A DNA stretch of 5,378 bases from Anaerolineaceae bacterium (GTDB lineage: Bacteria; Chloroflexota; Anaerolineae; Anaerolineales; Anaerolineaceae). The stretch lies in NCBI GenBank assembly GCA_014860845.1, contig JACZIY010000500.1, positions 1 to 5,378 of the forward strand, in the 5' to 3' direction. Positions 4,588 through 5,378 of the stretch are shown one piece after another (positions within the stretch are counted from its first letter, which is position 1; every line of letters starts with the position of its first letter). The notes beneath the pieces are model-generated. The model did no database searches, had not been told where the DNA came from, and saw nothing but the letters and a program-made list of their open reading frames with translations. The position numbers and the translations under genes are program-made.

Positions 4588-5349
4588 GTGGTTTTACCAG
4601 ACAACAAGGAATTTCCCATACAAACAATCGATCCTATTCAATCCATCAGCCTCAAAGATGCCTGTATCCGCAAAATCGAAGGGCTGATCCTCTCCGGCGA
4701 CCTGGCTCCCGGGGAACGCCTACCCTCCGAGCGCGATCTGGCTCTGTCGTTAGGTGTCAGCCGGCCGGTATTGCACCAGGCTATCGTCGCTCTGGACGCG
4801 AAAGGTCTGGTGCGCATCGAACCCCGCCATGGCGTCTTTGTCTGCGATTTCAAACGCGATGGTTCCATGGCATTGCTAATGACCCTCATGCAGCATGAAG
4901 ATGGTGTCTATCAACCCCAGCTACTCATCAGCCTGATCCACGCACGCTTACATATCGAAACTGAAACCGCCCGTCTGGCAGCTATTCATCGTACCGAAGC
5001 AGACCTGATTGAGTTTCAGTCCCTGTTGATTGAACGCAAGAACCTTTCCCCCTCCAACATCCCGACATTGGTGGAATACGACTTCAATATCCACCAGTTG
5101 ATTGCAGCCGCATCTGGTAACCTGATATATGCGCTGATCCTCAACTCACTCAAACAGGTGCACACCAATTTAGCAGGTGCTTTTTATCGTGCCTTTTCAA
5201 AAGGACAGGTAGCAGAAGAATTAGTTGAATTCCATCGATCTCTCAATCAGGCGATCGCCGACCAAAACCCGGAACAGGCATCCCGTATCATGGCAACCAT
5301 GCTCAGACATGGTGAAACCCATTTACTTTCGATCCTACCCCTTTCCTGA
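4588..5349 (+). CDS. GntR-family transcriptional regulator, FadR subfamily with FCD effector domain
   Basis: A protein of up to 253 residues, divergent from the feo operon. Residues ~20-88 are a GntR winged helix with the signature LILSGDLAPGERLPSERDLA (33-52) and LGVSRPVLHQAI (55-66), then the wing (GLVRIEPRHGVFV, 73-85). Residues ~108-248 match the all-helical FCD ligand domain (LIHARLHIETETARLAA, 116-132; YDFNIHQLIAAASGN, 164-178). Candidate metal/ligand residues are D165, H169, H216 and H241 (or H245), the usual D-H-H-H pattern. Such proteins sense small organic acids or sugar acids, but the effector here is unknown. Start is uncertain: GTG 4588 is the only standard in-frame start before the domain but would be nearly leaderless, and a good AAGGA (4606-4610) sits 7 nt before an in-frame ATA (4618). 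GC is high over the DNA-binding part and lower over the FCD part. A regulatory link to feo is only positional. Confidence 0.92.
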   Translation: MVLPDNKEFPIQTIDPIQSISLKDACIRKIEGLILSGDLAPGERLPSERDLALSLGVSRPVLHQAIVALDAKGLVRIEPRHGVFVCDFKRDGSMALLMTLMQHEDGVYQPQLLISLIHARLHIETETARLAAIHRTEADLIEFQSLLIERKNLSPSNIPTLVEYDFNIHQLIAAASGNLIYALILNSLKQVHTNLAGAFYRAFSKGQVAEELVEFHRSLNQAIADQNPEQASRIMATMLRHGETHLLSILPLS

Positions 5350-5378
5350 TCATTATCCTTTCTTTTGTAAATAAACAA
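5350..5378 (+). other. Short non-coding tail after the GntR-family gene
   Basis: Twenty-nine nt follow the TGA stop (5347-5349). They are AT-rich with no hairpin or terminator visible before the window ends. Confidence 0.5.

Noticed and set aside
4499..4687. A 62-codon plus-strand frame starting inside the palindrome
   Set aside because: No ribosome binding site, begins upstream of the promoter and overlaps the GntR gene in another frame.
4545..4898. A 117-codon plus-strand frame overlapping the GntR gene, including the ATG at 4581
   Set aside because: Its first codon coincides with the -35 hexamer, and its arginine- and proline-rich translation looks like an out-of-frame reading of the GntR domain. 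The ATG is noted only for the start-site question.

Overview
The window looks like bacterial chromosome, most likely from a member of the Chloroflexota (Anaerolineae-like). This is inferred from the N-terminal style of the cut-off P-loop ATPase at the left edge (NPYIAGAPV... then MFFGRE..F.WI and GQRRVGKTS) and from the style of the iron-transport genes. No rRNA or other direct taxonomic marker is present. Coding GC is moderate by eye and the control region is AT-rich. No tRNA, rRNA, CRISPR array, insertion sequence or other mobile element was recognised.

Layout from left to right: (1) 1-174, minus strand, the first 58 codons of a P-loop NTPase that runs off the left edge. (2) 175-316, an AT-rich spacer. 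(3) 317-4322, minus strand, a compact four-gene ferrous-iron (Feo) operon. Read in its own direction from 4322 down, it encodes a membrane-anchored protein with a DtxR-like winged helix and two FeoA-type domains, then the FeoB GTPase domain as a separate protein, then the FeoB membrane permease as a separate protein, then a soluble DtxR/MntR-family metalloregulator. The gaps are 10, 9 and 48 nt, and the last three genes have clear Shine-Dalgarno sequences. (4) 4323-4587, a 265-bp divergent control region with a promoter and a perfect 12-bp-arm palindrome for the feo operon, a second perfect 15-bp-arm palindrome, and a strong sigma-70-type promoter facing right. (5) 4588-5349, plus strand, a GntR-family (FadR/FCD type) regulator.

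How it should work: the split FeoB (GTPase plus permease) imports Fe(II) through the inner membrane. The anchored fusion has a cytoplasmic DtxR-like winged helix and two FeoA folds, and there is no stand-alone feoA or feoC in the window. It is therefore the best candidate for supplying FeoA (and perhaps FeoC-like) function at the membrane. The last gene encodes a regulator with a complete set of predicted metal ligands. It probably represses the operon, including itself, through the palindrome that overlaps the feo -10 element. The GntR regulator is divergently transcribed and may or may not be functionally connected.

The most unusual points are the naturally split FeoB, the membrane-tethered winged-helix/FeoA/FeoA fusion, the Mn-type (Asp/Glu) ligand set in a regulator sitting in an iron operon, and the two well-formed palindromes in one intergenic region.
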